64,000 nt of DNA. Origin: Akebia trifoliata. Its lineage: Eukaryota; Streptophyta; Magnoliopsida; Ranunculales; Lardizabalaceae. Where the stretch lies: positions 6,200,001-6,264,000 of the forward strand of contig CM030714.1 in the NCBI GenBank assembly GCA_017979445.1, in the 5' to 3' direction. A model generated the notes under the pieces. The model was not told the DNA's origin. It did not search any database and worked only from the letters and a program-made list of their open reading frames with translations. The position numbers were made by a program, and so were the translations under genes. This document shows, one piece after another, positions 47,440 to 60,115 of this stretch; the first letter of the stretch is position 1; every line of letters starts with the position of its first letter.

Positions 47440-48243
47440 ATGGCTGCATCAACAATGTCTCTTTCATCACCCTCCCTAGCCGGAAAGGCAGTGAAACACT
47501 CTCCATCGGCCTCAGGCCTCCTTGGTGAAGGAAGGGTTACAATGAGGAAAACCGCGGGCAGGCCCAAGCCAGTCTCATCTGGTAGCCCGTGGTACGGTCC
47601 TGACCGTGTCAAGTACTTGGGACCATTCTCGGGTGAGTCTCCATCCTACCTAACTGGTGAATTCCCCGGTGACTACGGTTGGGACACCGCTGGACTCTCG
47701 GCAGACCCCGAGACTTTTGATAAGAACCGTGAGCTAGAGGTCATCCACTGCAGATGGGCAATGCTTGGTGCCCTTGGTTGTGTCTTCCCCGAGTTGCTTG
47801 CACGCAATGGCGTCAAGTTCGGTGAGGCCGTATGGTTCAAGGCCGGTTCACAGATATTCAGTGAAGGTGGTCTAGACTACTTGGGCAACCCGAGCTTGGT
47901 TCATGCTCAGAGTATTTTAGCCATTTGGGCAACACAAGTTATCTTGATGGGAGCCGTAGAGGGGTACCGCATTGCTGGTGGGCCTCTTGGTGAGGTGACC
48001 GACCCATTGTACCCGGGTGGCAGCTTTGATCCACTTGGACTAGCTGAGGATCCTGAGGCTTTTGCCGAGTTGAAGGTGAAGGAGATCAAGAATGGGAGGT
48101 TGGCTATGTTCTCTATGTTTGGTTTCTTTGTTCAAGCAATTGTGACTGGCAAAGGACCATTGGAGAACCTGGCTGATCATCTGGCTGACCCCGTTAACAA
48201 CAATGCCTGGGCTTATGCCACAAACTTTGTCCCTGGCAAGTAA
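47440..48243 (+). CDS. LHCB1: Chlorophyll a/b-binding protein of LHCII type 1, chloroplastic
   Basis: Single exon, 267 aa, full length for the family. Residues 1-~35 are a Ser/Ala-rich chloroplast transit peptide ([20 protein letters not shown]); the mature protein begins near RKTAGRPKP, the state-transition phosphorylation region. WYGPDR (51-56) is the trimerisation motif. The three membrane helices are present: helix B with the chlorophyll motif E100...R105..M108 ([15 protein letters not shown]), helix C ([17 protein letters not shown], 154-170) and helix A with E215...R220..M223 ([17 protein letters not shown]). The C-terminal amphipathic helix ([12 protein letters not shown]) and VPGK end are intact. 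It acts in the thylakoid membrane as part of the trimeric photosystem II antenna, binding chlorophylls a and b and xanthophylls. Lack of introns is typical of LHCB1. The gene lies in the unduplicated spacer between blocks A and B and is more GC-rich than its surroundings. Confidence 0.98.
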   Translation: MAASTMSLSSPSLAGKAVKHSPSASGLLGEGRVTMRKTAGRPKPVSSGSPWYGPDRVKYLGPFSGESPSYLTGEFPGDYGWDTAGLSADPETFDKNRELEVIHCRWAMLGALGCVFPELLARNGVKFGEAVWFKAGSQIFSEGGLDYLGNPSLVHAQSILAIWATQVILMGAVEGYRIAGGPLGEVTDPLYPGGSFDPLGLAEDPEAFAELKVKEIKNGRLAMFSMFGFFVQAIVTGKGPLENLADHLADPVNNNAWAYATNFVPGK

Positions 48244-49279
48244 GTCTAAAGTGTTTTACTTCGATTCGAGTGTGATTTTTTTTTGTAATGTAAATTGGTG
48301 AGAATTGAAGGAAAGATTGTGAATTATTTATGTTTCTTAGTGTTTTGAGTTGGATGGATTCAGTTTCTATGTTCTATGATATTGTACTTTCCGAGTTTGA
48401 ACATGAAGGAAAGGTTTGATGGGTAGGGAAAAAATTTATGGGAAATTAGAAGGTTTTCCCAAACTTTATTTTCTGGATTGGATTGGCTAACACCAAGTCT
48501 GGTTCGACATGGACCATCTGATCCAACACTAAAGATTCAAGCCCTTCAAAATCGGTGGAGACCAATTTCAACATAAATTTAAAGTATACTTCAAAATATT
48601 TTTTTATTAGTCTGGATTCATAGATGCAACAATCCCAATATCTTTTTTTTTTATTTTATTAAACAGAGATTAATGTGGTCAAGTTAAGAAGAAAAAAAAA
48701 AAGAAAAAGAATGGTGATTCACTTCTCTAAATAGCATATTTAATCTTATTGTTTGGTGTATTGTAAAGAGAAGTTGTTGTGGCAATATAAGTTCTAATTA
48801 AAAAACCATGATTTGGATTTCCATGTCAATTTTAAAGAAAGAAAATGCCAAAAGCAATATTCAAACCTCACTATCATAAAGAAAAATACCAAAAGCAATG
48901 ACTATAATGGTGGATGAGCCAAGACTCAATCACACTTGCAATGCCCAGTTTTTCATAAATCCCAATAGAAGCAAAACTGAATAAATGCTCAAAGCATTTC
49001 CTAATAATTCTTTTTATTTTTATTTTTGGAAGAAAGAATACTAAACTATAACCAATCCCTCGTTGATTCCCATTGTAAATGTCTTTGAATTCTTAAATTT
49101 TTTATTTTTGTGACTGAATCCCATCTCTTTCTCCCAAGGTACTGTCTTCCACCCTGAAGTGCTTTAAGTCACCGTTGAAGTCGAGTTCTTGCAGGATTGA
49201 AGTGCTAAAGGTGATTTGGTTATGAGGGGGTTGAAGGCGAACAACCTGAAATGCTCTGAAGAGGCTGGATCTAAGCCAG
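48244..49279. other. 3' flank of LHCB1 and gene-free region
   Basis: 3' UTR candidates just after the stop (TTTTTTTTGTAATG near 48280). No further gene until the LINE relic. Confidence 0.45.
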
Positions 49280-49665
49280 ATCAAGCGATCTTGACGTGGA
49301 CCCAATGACCGATATTGCGCTTGTCAACAATGTCAAGAAGATAAAGATTGAAGGATGGAAGTCCAAACTCCTATCTGTGGGCGGACAACTTACTCTTCTT
49401 AAGAATATTTTATTGCCGATGCTGATATGTCTCATTTCAATTTTGCTGATCCCAAGAGCGCTTTGTTCGCTTTCCTGGAAAAGCTGTTTGCTAATTTCAT
49501 TTGGGTTTATGGAGAATGTGGTAAGAAGGTCCATCGTTTATATGTTACAGCATTTCGTAGGCTCTTGAAACGTATCATCCTTAATAGAAACAAAACATGG
49601 ATGATGATGGATAATTGGGTAGGAGATGCTCCTGTTATCAATCGATTCCCTAATGTTACATAAGA
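49280..49665 (+). mobile_element. LINE reverse-transcriptase C-terminal relic
   Basis: Frame 1 reads VKKIKIEGWKSKLLSVGGQL then TLLKNILLPM, the plant LINE motif (K...GWK.KLLS.GGR.TLIKSVL..MP). After a frameshift the neighbouring frame gives FLEKLFANFIWVYGECGKKV, matching the F..G section of the same protein, and later NWVGDAPVINRFPN. Several frame breaks; no intact domain. The 3' side to ~50230 (TGTATCATTTTTCTTTAATA) may be the element tail. Confidence 0.7.
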
Positions 49666-50524
49666 TATCTGAAGATGTTCTTGAATTTGTGGGAAAACAC
49701 GAAGCTCTGTCTGGGCTGGGAGACATGAACATATGGAAGTCCTCTGTATTGGGCTAGTGCTTGGCATACTATTAGGGTGGCATGATCAACTAATGTAATA
49801 TGGAAATTGATATGGAATATGGAAGTAACTATTTTTGTGCTATCAGATCTAGAGATCACTAAGTATTTTTGTTGATCTGTTTTAAATTGGGGTTGTAAAA
49901 CGAAGCAAAACCAAGACGGTTTTTGTACAAGATTGCATCTTTGATTTCTTTTTGGGTCATTCAGATTGCTTGAGATATGGTGGTATTTGAGTGGGTTAGA
50001 AGAGATGGATTAAAAACTTGGTGTCTATTTTGGATTGTTTTAGAGAGCTTGAAATGTTTTGCAGTCCTAAATCAAGCTTAGGTGATAGTGATATTTTTAA
50101 ACTAAATAGGATTGAATGTGATCTCTCCAATGAGGTTAGAATGGTTTATTTTTATTAGAATGGTAAATTAGGAGGTATGCCCCCTGTTCTGTATCATTTT
50201 TCTTTAATATAGTATTGCTTGATTATGAAGAATATAAAAGCAAATAGGTTTTTGATCAGTTACTACTGAAGGATGGCGCGCGTTGTTGAAGTATGGCTCA
50301 AAAATCAATTAGGCTGGTCCAAGTGTGTGTATTGTTTGAATTGGTCCAAGGTAATTTGAGTTGGGTTTATAACTTATGTGAATGGTCCATTGATTTGGTG
50401 CTTCTAAAAAGGGTTTTGTTATTTTATTGTAAAAAGTCTAACTTCAAATCTAAGTCTTTTCTAGAGAAAAGTGTAGAGAAAGATAGAAACCTAAGAGAGG
50501 GGAGGTTGAGAGGTTTTCATCCGT
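49666..50524. other. Gene-free stretch up to block B
   Basis: No supported gene. It may include the remaining 3' part of the LINE relic. The junction at 50525 is abrupt. Confidence 0.4.
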
Positions 50525-50768
50525 CATTCGGTCCTACCATGCTCGACACAAGGTCAATACTCGTGTTTTCATCCGTCATTCATTACTTCATCAGCCATCG
50601 TTCTTCAATGATTTAACAAACAATTAATCACAATCCTCTTTCTTTTTCTGTTGTTAACAGATTTGTCACTTTGTATTTTTCACTCAAACACAAACACTTA
50701 ATAACCTTTGTCGTCTGTCACTACTATGTAACAATCAATCTATCAATTCCTTCAACTTATATACCAAT

Positions 50769-50809
<41 letters not shown>

Positions 50810-51958
50810 GGAGGTTTTCAATAGGTAGGCTTAGATCATGGATTATCGAATAATCTTGTTCATTATAAGCCAATTAAGTTTTTATTTATTTATTTTTTGG
50901 GATAAATTTAGTCAATCACCCATGAACGCTTTGTGAGTCAAAAAAGTTAGACACTCTGAAAAATTAGATTTAGAATATCTCGCAAACAACGTATGGAGAA
51001 TAGTACATGATTCTCTAGTCATTTTTGTGTGATCTTGGACATGATTTGATTTTTTGATGTTTATTGTAGGAGTTTAAGATATTCATGTATTTAGTCTTGA
51101 ATTTGGTTTTGGAGTAATTATTATTATTATTTTCTTGTGGTGTATATGGCCATGAAGGTTTTGTATTGTTAGGTTTTGTTTTATTTATTATTATTTTTGC
51201 ATTACCAATTATACCAATCCTACTAAAAACATGTATTTTCTTTTTCATATTAATGGTCATAAAATGTTAATCTCATTCATAAAACTAACTGCTCTCTCCA
51301 TGTGATAGGTTTGGGCCCAAACCTTCAGTCCAAATTGATGATTTTACTTTGATTTAGACATATCTTTCCATACTTTAGTAAATATTAGAGGTTGCCCCCG
51401 GGTTTCAAACACATGATACACCTCTCCACAACTCGGCCTAATTTGCAAGAATATCTGAAAATTACTTAAATGCCCTCATCATGGAATCTAGCAATGATTT
51501 TTCTTCTTAAATTCTGTTATCTTCAGACTCCTCAACTTCTAGGGGAAATATTCTTTAACCTATTCAACCATGGTTTTAATCCATGGTCAACAACCTCTTA
51601 TAGAAAATCCTTGACTTTCTACCTAAATATCCATCATCTTTGACTTCTTCAAAAATCCTAAGTTGTTCTTAAGGCTGAGCTTTGAAAATCGAACTTAAGG
51701 TTGGAAAAAAGGGTGAAATATTTTATGATAAGAGGCCGCATATGACAGGTTATAGGAAGAAATTATCAAAGGGATTTTGGCTAGAGGTTTATGACGAGGG
51801 CATGTAAGTCATATTTGTTAGTCTCTTGAAGAAGACTGAGAAGCCAGGGTCAGGTTATAACTTTGAAAATGCAGGGACTCCTAAAATATTAATCAAAATG
51901 TGGAGGGATATCTCTAAAAAAATAGGTTGATCTTTTTATTTTTGGATCTTGTTAACTT

Positions 51959-52300
51959 GTGCCCTTAGGTAGGGCACACATGTTAAAGTGCAATAAATAC
52001 ACTTTAAAATTGGAATCTGAGGGTATTTTGATAAAACATAATTTTTTAAAGGATATTTTTGGTACAGAATCTTATTTTCAAAGAGTTGTTATTACACTGA
52101 ATTAAGATGAACCATTATTAATAATTTATTTACCAACTGAATTAAATGTAGGGTCATTGTTACAAAGTACTCTAAGGGCACACGTTAAAGTGTAATAAAT
52201 ACACATTGATTTTGTACCTAAAATACCCTTAACAAATTATTTTTACAAAAATACCCTCTGATGCTTATTCCCAAGATGTATTATTGCACTTTAGCCATAA
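51959..52300. mobile_element. Non-autonomous element in block B
   Basis: Counterpart of 39869-40210 (GTGCCCTTAGGTAGGGCACA ... TATTATTGCACTTTAGCC). Confidence 0.4.
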
Positions 52301-55300
52301 AATACGCTCAAGCCAATTGTTGCTCTCCAACAAGTTACTCAACCATCATCCACGCGTCCTTCTTCACAGGTTTGTCATTTTGTATTTTTGTCTTTAAAAC
52401 AAACTCTTATGGCAAACACTAAGGTAATCCAATGTTCATCGCCATTGAGAAAGAATTGAGAAATGGTGATGGCAAAGCGTGCATGTAACAATCAATCTAT
52501 CAATCCTTTGGAGTTAGGTATCAATCAATCAATCAATCAATTTGTTTATCTCTCTCTTAACTTAGACCATCGATCTTTATTTGAGTCGAAGTGGAAGAAG
52601 TTAAGGGAGAAATTTAGTCTTACCCCCTATAAAATTGTTAAAATTAATGATACTTTCGTGAAATTCAAGATGAGGGACAGACCCCTTGACTTTTGTTGAC
52701 TTGGTCAATTTGTTAATAAATATGTCCATCTCTTAATAAAGATGACAAAATATCTAAAATGCCCTCATGTGTTGAAATTACAAAAATATCATTTGATTTA
52801 AATAATCTAAATGTATTTGATCTAATCGCTTTAAACACGATAGCTATGGGAATCCTAATTGATTTATATTTAAATATTATTTTTTTGAAGTAAAATCTCA
52901 ACATTTTCAATTTGTTTTCATCACTAAGAATCAAATTTCATACTTTTCAATTTAATTTCGTCGTGTTCATCCCAACCTAAAGGCATTCTTTGACCCCCAC
53001 ATGCTCAAAAATTTTGTATGGAAAACACTAAAACAAAATAAAAATAATAAAATAATAAATTGAGAGAGAAAGACGAAATAATGAAGAAAATGAATTTAGT
53101 AATACCTCTTCTGTAAATATGAATATTAGTTCTACCCCCCGCGTAGTAAAGAACGGAAATAACATTTTGACTTTTTTTAATATGCAAAAACTTGAGCCTT
53201 GATGTCAAATAGTAAAAAAAAAACTCACCAGAGAGTCCAAACTTCCACTCATTGCATGAAATATAGACTCTTTAACTCGATTTAACCCAAAATTAAAATC
53301 GAAATCAAAGCTTTAATGATAGATTTTTGAAATAATGACTCTAACGAATAGAATCATAACAATCACAACAATAACCCAAATTTTAATAGGCGCGATAATG
53401 GAAAAAACCAAAACTTCATCTTCATCTTTCTTAAAGAAGATGAAGTTGGGGTTATGCCTTTTAATCGAATAGTCTAAATGCATTCAATCTAACAGTGTAG
53501 ATCAAATTAGAATATAAAGATTTGTCAAGTAAGGGAAGGGCATTTTGTTAATTTAAATGCTATAAGGGTAATTTTGGAGGGTAGTCCTTATATTTTATTT
53601 TGCGCAGGGATTTCGCCAATTTTATAGCGGGTAAAACTAAATTTTCCAAGTTAATACTACACGATTTTTGATAGATTTTTGTGTGATATCTTGGACTTGA
53701 TGATTTGATTTTTGATGTTTGATGAAGTAGTTTTGGATATTTTGATATTTGGTTTCGAAATTTAATTTAAGTGATTTTTTTTTATCATAAAAGTCAATTT
53801 GAAATTTCACAAAATCCTAGATGGTCAATCCCATGAGCCTAAAGAGGGTAGTTTTGTAATTTAGGATGCCCCCAATACACTATTCGTGTGATTGGTTGAT
53901 TTGGGATTCTGTGAAATCCCTGATTGACTCTTATTTTCTTGAGAATTTTTTTTTTAATACTTGAAGTTTTTTTAAAAAAAATACTTGTACAACCAACAAT
54001 AGAATTTTACTTCCCAACAAAAACAATACAATTTTACTAAACAATACAATAGCCATAAAACTTATCTCTCATTCATGCTTTTTAATATTAATTTGCTCCA
54101 AAAATTTTAAACCTATTTTTTTCCATGTATCCTTTCCTTCACATTATTAAGCAAAATTTTATAAAATTTTTAAAAGTCAAAATCGAATTAAAATTGCACT
54201 AATCCTATAGAAAAAAATTTAGATACTTCGAATTGAATTGCTACCTCGACATTCAGCCCTCAATTGTATTTTTTGGATCTGTAATATAGCAAACATGCAC
54301 AAAGATCCAAAAAACATAAATTAATCTATAAGAAAGAAAGAATGATGTAAAATATTGCTAAGACACAAAGTCTATTAAGGATCAATCTAGGGAAAATTAT
54401 TATGAAAATAATAATATATTTTTTATTATTTATTAAAAAATGATGATTTTTAATTATTTTAAAAAAGATACTAATAAGGTTGTTTGACCTTCTTATTACA
54501 AAAGAAGATAGTTTGACTGTCTAGTTTGAGAAATAAAATTTTCAAATAACAAAATTACCCTTTGTTTGTTAGTTACTTATAAAAAAAAGGTTATTTGACC
54601 GTCTTGTTGCATGCAAACTTTCAAAACAAGTTCCCTTGAATGTCAAAGTATATTAATCTTAAAGCTAATCTAGAGTAAATAATTTATCTAAGAAATTGAA
54701 GATGAGGGCATTGAGGTCAATTGCATAAGTCTATTTGAAAAGACAAAGATTAACAGGGCATGTAGGCATTTGATGAATATTTGAGAAACCATGTGTTTTC
54801 AAAATGATAGCGGCATTTCTACTAACTTAGGCTTTCTCTCATAGATTAAAGAAAAATTATCTAAGTGCCCAAAACTTTACTCTCGAACAAAAATTCGTGA
54901 ATTTTCTCTCCCGGCTCTTAAATTTTAACAGAACAACCACAATCTATTACTCACTATATATATAAAGAAATTCATTAATGAAACATGTAAGTCCATGGGA
55001 GTTAATAAAAAAAATACACATGGTTCGATAACGAATCATTGGTTTAATTGAATAAAATAGATAGATTACCATTCTCTCCATCTCAGGGCACCCTTGTATG
55101 GTTCCTCTTCAAACATATAAGAGAGTTGGGGACAAGCGGACTCCCCATTTATTATGATTTCATAACAAATTGATTGATTAATAGCTTGTAAACTACCTAA
55201 AAAGGAAAATTTATTATTTGATCATATCCTAACATAAAAAGTCCAACGAGAATTAAGAACAATACTTGAAATGACAATCCATTAAAAAAAAAACAATACT

Positions 55301-55964
55301 AAGATTGACCCCCTTAACTTAGGCTTCGTCTAGTACACTAGTGAGAAATGGCCTAAATGGCCTTTTCTTCATCCTCTAGAAAAAAAAAATCTTTGAATTG
55401 TCTTCAAGACCGAGTATCTTCAAGATCTTCAACCTTACCAGATCCAATCCATAAATTTTCATGGATTAGTGACTAAGAACCTTCCAAAACAATGGAATAA
55501 ACCCTATGATTGTAATCATCCAATAATATTTTTTGTTGACTTTTATTCTTTTTTTACTTGAGAGAATTCTCAGGTACTTTTATTCTATGGTTATCTTCAT
55601 CACAAGGAAAGGAAATAAAAAATCAGGTATATGCCAGTAATATTCCATTTTATAATGTATATATCAACCTCTACATATATATACAACAATTAAGATAATT
55701 CAGTCTTGTAAGTACTCTTTAACGCGGTTCTAGGTGACGCGGTTTTTAATTCCTTTTTAATTATATATTTTTCACAATGCAACCAATAGTTCCATGTGTA
55801 GAAACATTGAGACATAATTTTTAAGATAAGGCCTTTGACCATAACATTGATATGTCCGTTTGACACAAAACTTACCAATATATATTTAAACTCTTATATC
55901 ATCCTTGAAGATTCAATTGAAATTAATAGGATAACTAGTTAAGAGTGCTAAAACACCCCAGCTG

Positions 55965-56297
55965 ATGGCAAGGACCTTTGAAACTATAATAGTTAGTGGC
56001 GGTGGTGGTGGTGGTCGTGGTGGTCGTGCTAGACATGTTTCCAACCGAATTTTATTCATTTGTCAAATTATCATTTCATTGTCAATCATAGCTTCGGTTA
56101 TTTTTACATGCCTTCACAAATTGAATGGTGGAGAAAAGGTTAAAGATAAAAGAAAGACGAAGAAGAGCGAAAAAGAAAAGAAAAAGAAGAGTAGCAAAAA
56201 ACACAAAAAGGATCGTCCTAAGCATGAAGTAACCATCACTTGTTGTGGTGACGGCTGTTGTGATGGTGATGGAGGGGGTGGTTGTGGAGGTGATTAA
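55965..56297 (+). CDS. Small membrane-anchored Lys-rich/Cys-rich protein, copy B (110 aa)
   Basis: Paralogue of the gene at 43990. Same layout: Gly/Arg run (GGGGGGRGG), membrane segment ILFICQIIISLSIIASVIFT, Lys-rich stretch, tail HEVTITCCGDGCCDGDGGGG ending CGGD, with all five tail Cys kept. Against copy A it gains two residues in the Gly run, loses one Lys and two residues of the DG repeat, all in frame. Substitutions include A7T, K21R, L29F and A46T (numbered as in copy A). Its upstream region has the shortest TC/TA tract of the three copies. Function unknown. Confidence 0.75.
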   Translation: MARTFETIIVSGGGGGGRGGRARHVSNRILFICQIIISLSIIASVIFTCLHKLNGGEKVKDKRKTKKSEKEKKKKSSKKHKKDRPKHEVTITCCGDGCCDGDGGGGCGGD

Positions 56298-56323
56298 TGA
56301 ATGTGTCCAGAGCTAAGTATCTC

Positions 56324-56374
<51 letters not shown>

Positions 56375-56789
56375 CATTAATAAACTGAATCTCCATATGG
56401 GAGAAAAAAAAAATTGACACTTTACAAATATTTAGGTTGTAATATTTTTATTTCTGAGTGCTACCAAAATGTAATGTAATAAACAATATTGATTTGCATT
56501 TGTTTCGATTGAAAAAAGCAAAATAGTTACTTATTTTGGTGAAATATTTTGAATTTTCAAAATTTTCATTGATTCATTAAAAACGAAAAATAAAAGAAAT
56601 TATTTTGCTTACTACAAATCCTCACCCTTAATGGTGAGTTGAGATTCGCTATAAACAACAATTAAGGACTGTTTATACAAGTATGCTGCACATCCAAGTT
56701 GGGAGAGGCAGAGATAGGGGTGACAAGGGCAGGGAACAATATACCAACAATGAAGGTCTAGATCATTGTTCGAGCGATGGGGAACTGTT

Positions 56790-56910
56790 TGTTAGAATAG
56801 TCCCACATCACCTAGGTATTATTGGGATGTGCAATGTATAAAGTGGGGGCAACGCTCTCCTTGCAAGCCAGTTTTTCAAGGATGAGTTAGGCCCATGGTT
56901 TACTTAAACT
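56790..56910 (+). promoter_or_regulatory. LTR-like / snRNA-promoter-like strip (copy B)
   Basis: Counterpart of 44780-44900; the core is altered to GTCCCACATCA, which breaks the exact RTCCCACATCG match. TATAA and GATGAGTTAGGCCCATGG are kept. Confidence 0.4.
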
Positions 56911-56986
56911 ATCTAAATCTGTTGGGAAAGAAGACTTGTTATTCTTAGCTGTTGAAGTGCTCCGGATGTATATTTGACTCTCTGAT

Positions 56987-57364
56987 GTCCTTTCATGACT
57001 TTTCCTATTTCAACGATCCAGCAAAGGGAAAGTTTGTCTTAGTTTATGAAATGAGTTGCTCAAGGGCAAACAAGTGCATTTCAGTTCTATATGAAGTTCA
57101 AATATATTTTACTAAGTAAATGACGTTCTATATGGAGAAGTTCAAATATATTTTACAAAGTAAATGACTTTCTCAGATTCTGAGGTTAAAGAGATTGATT
57201 ATAACCTCATGGAAAGGGAGTTCATCAACACCTGACCCATTTTTTGTTCTTTTATCGGACTGGGGATCAATCAATGTATCTCAGTGCAATCAGGATGACA
57301 TGTTTAACTTCCAAGTTTTGGGTCCACAACATGTATACGGCACTCTTCTAGTTTATCAATCCTG
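56987..57364 (+). pseudogene. Broken counterpart of the 44975 open frame
   Basis: Same sequence as block A, but an extra base after CTCAAGGGC and an internal duplication of TTCTATATG..GAAGTTCAAA destroy the frame. Confidence 0.3.
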
Positions 57365-58853
57365 AATTTTCATATTAAGGTGCCACATAACTGAGACTAA
57401 GACACAAATAGGAGACTTCAAAACATTTTAGCTAGTGAAAGCGATCACAAAAAATATAGAAGAAACCACAAACAGAGAAATAACAAGACAATAATTTAGA
57501 TGTACCTACCATTACTTACTCCCGTCGTTATGCCACATTTTTTCTTAAATTCAAAATTATTAAACTTATCATCAATCAAGATATTTCTTGATTTAAATGT
57601 CATGGTGAACGACTTTTGGTCTATTGCTTCATGTAAATAAACAAGTCAAGTCTGCATCCGTTTCGTTAAATTGTTCAAAGTTTTGGTGCTAAGTCTTGAG
57701 AAAATCAAATGAATTCCAATACCAGAATATCAAAAAGTACTTTCGCCTAAGTTTGAGTTGGAAAACTTGGGCCTAACTTAGTAGTACCAAGGATAACCTT
57801 CATATGGGGCTGCCTCCCAACTAAGTGAACCACGTTCGTGCATAGTTCCCTGAAACCACTGCTCTAAGTTACGAATAAAAACGCAAAACAGTCTGAATTT
57901 CTGATAAAAACTAAGCCCATTCATTTTGATGTGGGATTGCATTACAAAACAAGCAAGAAATTGATAATTGAAAGTTACTCATTTTAGTAAAACCACTATT
58001 GTACTGATATACAACATCCAATCCATGATAGGATAAATGCCTATTTTAAAACAAGGAAACAAAAGAAGAAAGAAAAAAGTCGGATATGTAACTTTGACAA
58101 GATCAAACAAATAATTCTAACAATTTCACGAGAAAATAATGGCCGAAAACTAAAATCCCACTTGGGTTTTCATCCATTCCACAAATCAAGAAAACCCCAT
58201 TATTCATCTAAACCAGCCCTATAGAATTCTCATATTAAGTTCAACACTTCATGTATACAAACATAATAGGAGTAATCCCTCTTCATGTTACAGATTACAT
58301 AAAAGATAAGAAACATTCAAAATTAAAAGAAGAAGAAAAAGCATACCACTTGTGGTGATCTTCTTCCCTAAGACCCCAAGGGGTCTTCTTTCGAAGCAGA
58401 AGAATTTCAAAAGGGGCATAGAGAGGCCAATAATGCTAACTAAAAATAACCTAAACCATCAAAATCCAAAAGTCCCAAAAATACCATAGGTTGAATAAAT
58501 AGGTATGATCCAAGATTACTATTGGAAAAATTGGTATGGTTGTTATAGTATATGGTAGGGCTGTCAATGGATCGGATTTAAATCAGGTTGGGTCAATCCA
58601 TTTCAAAACCAATAAGAGTCAGATTAGAACCAAATCTGATATTTATTGGATTGAGTCCTCAGACCATATTTGGACTCAAATAGGGTCCTATGAGAGCATC
58701 CAAAACCTATCCAATAAGTTACCAGATCGAAGAGTTATAGATTGGGCCAGTCATTATCAAAACCAAAATCCTTAATCTAGACGCTCAATTTCTATCTGAT
58801 CAATGGACAACCAGAGTATGTGACCCTACCCAATAAGTTACCAGATCGAAGTC

Positions 58854-58936
58854 ACCAAAAATCAGCCCATTCCAAAACTTCTAACTCATGTTTTGAAAAA
58901 TGTTTTGCCAAAAAGTTGGCCCTTGAACGTGACCCA
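58854..58936. mobile_element. TA-MITE, type E, right half only
   Basis: Starts mid-hairpin at TCACCAAAAATCAGCCCATT, directly joined to the truncated block B, and ends CAAAAAGTTGGCCCTTGAAC, GTGACCC before a TA run. Confidence 0.65.
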
Positions 58937-58952
58937 TATATACATATATATG

Positions 58953-59305
58953 GGAAATGTTCAGCAACAAACATTTTGGGAAAATATTTTTCAAAACATG
59001 GGTTAGAGGTTTTGGAATGGGCTGATTTTTGGTGAGGATGATCTCTACGATGAGGATGTCATCGTCACCAAAAATCAGCCCATTCCAAAACTTCTAACCC
59101 CATCAAAAATGGTTTACAAAAAATGGACGGTCCACAATTTTCAACTTGTAAACATGGGGTTAGAAGTTGTGGAATGAGCTGATTTTTGGTAACGATGACC
59201 TCCTTATCGTAGAGATCATCCTCACCAAAAATCAGCCCATTCCAAAACCTCTAACCCATGTTTTGAAAAATATTTTCCCAAAATGTTTGTTGCTGAACAT
59301 TTCCC
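58953..59305. mobile_element. TA-MITE, type B, full length (353 bp)
   Basis: GGGAAATGTTCAGCAACAAA at both ends (inverted), two cassette hairpins, GGACGGTCCACAATTTTCAA centre; (TA)n on both sides. Confidence 0.75.
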
Positions 59306-59329
59306 ATATATATATATATATATATATAT

Positions 59330-59710
59330 GGGTCCCGTTCAGCACCCTAAGCTTTACCACACACTTTAACAAACGTGTTTTGTCCTACATGGATTAGAAG
59401 TTTTGGAATGAACTGATTTTTGGTGAGGATGATCTTTATGGTGAGGAGATCATCCTCACCAAAAATCAGCTCATTCCAAAACTTCTAACCCCATCAAAAA
59501 TGATTTACAAAAAATGGACGATCCACGATTTTTCAACTTGTAAACATGGGGCTAATCATTTCGGAATGGGCTGATTTTTGGGGAGGATGATCTTCTAATC
59601 ATAGAGATCATCCTCACCAAAAATCAGCCCATTCCAAAACTTCTAACCCATGTAGGACAAAAAACATTTGTTAAAGTGTATGGTAAAACTTAGGGTGCTG
59701 AACATTTCCC
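59330..59710 (+). mobile_element. TA-MITE, type A, full length (381 bp)
   Basis: Left GGGTCCCGTTCAGCACCC, right inverse of GGGAAATGTTCAGCACCC, then TTTACCACACACTTTAACAA. Orientation as the 6731 copy; (TA)n on both sides. Confidence 0.75.
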
Positions 59711-59724
59711 TATATATATATATA

Positions 59725-60104
59725 GGAAATGTTCAGCACCCTAAATTTTACCACACACTTTAACAAACGTTTTTTGTCCTACATGGGTTAAAAGTTTTGA
59801 AATGGGCTGATTTTTGGTGAGGATGATCTCTATGATTAGAAGATCATCCTCCCCAAAAATCAGCCCATTCCGAAATGTTTAGCCCCATGTTTACAAGTTG
59901 AAAAATCGTGGACCGTCAATTTTTTGTAAATCATTTTTGATGGGGTTAGAAGTTTTGGAATGAGCTGATTTTTTGTGAGGATGATCTCCTCACCATAGAG
60001 ATCATCCTCACCAAAAATCAGCCCATTCCGAGACTTCTAACCCATGTAGGACAAAACGCGTTTGTTAAAGTGTGTGGTAAAACTTAGGGTGCCGAACGGG
60101 ACCC
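59725..60104 (-). mobile_element. TA-MITE, type A, full length (380 bp)
   Basis: Opposite orientation to its neighbour: GGAAATGTTCAGCACCC on the left, inverse of GGGTCCCGTTCGGCACCC on the right. Only a 14-bp TA spacer separates the two. Confidence 0.75.
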
Positions 60105-60115
60105 TATATATATAT

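Larger units (their letters stand above)
50525..58853 (+). repeat. Segmental duplication, block B
   Basis: Direct copy of block A. Notable differences: expanded (CT)n at ~50770-50806, a short (CT) tract before the small gene, a small internal duplication near 57090-57160, and a truncation in the second 115-bp unit where it joins a TA-MITE half. High similarity over the whole length indicates a recent event. Confidence 0.9.

Noticed and set aside
47427..48089. Antisense frames over LHCB1
   Set aside because: Shadows of the strongly coding, more GC-rich sense frame.
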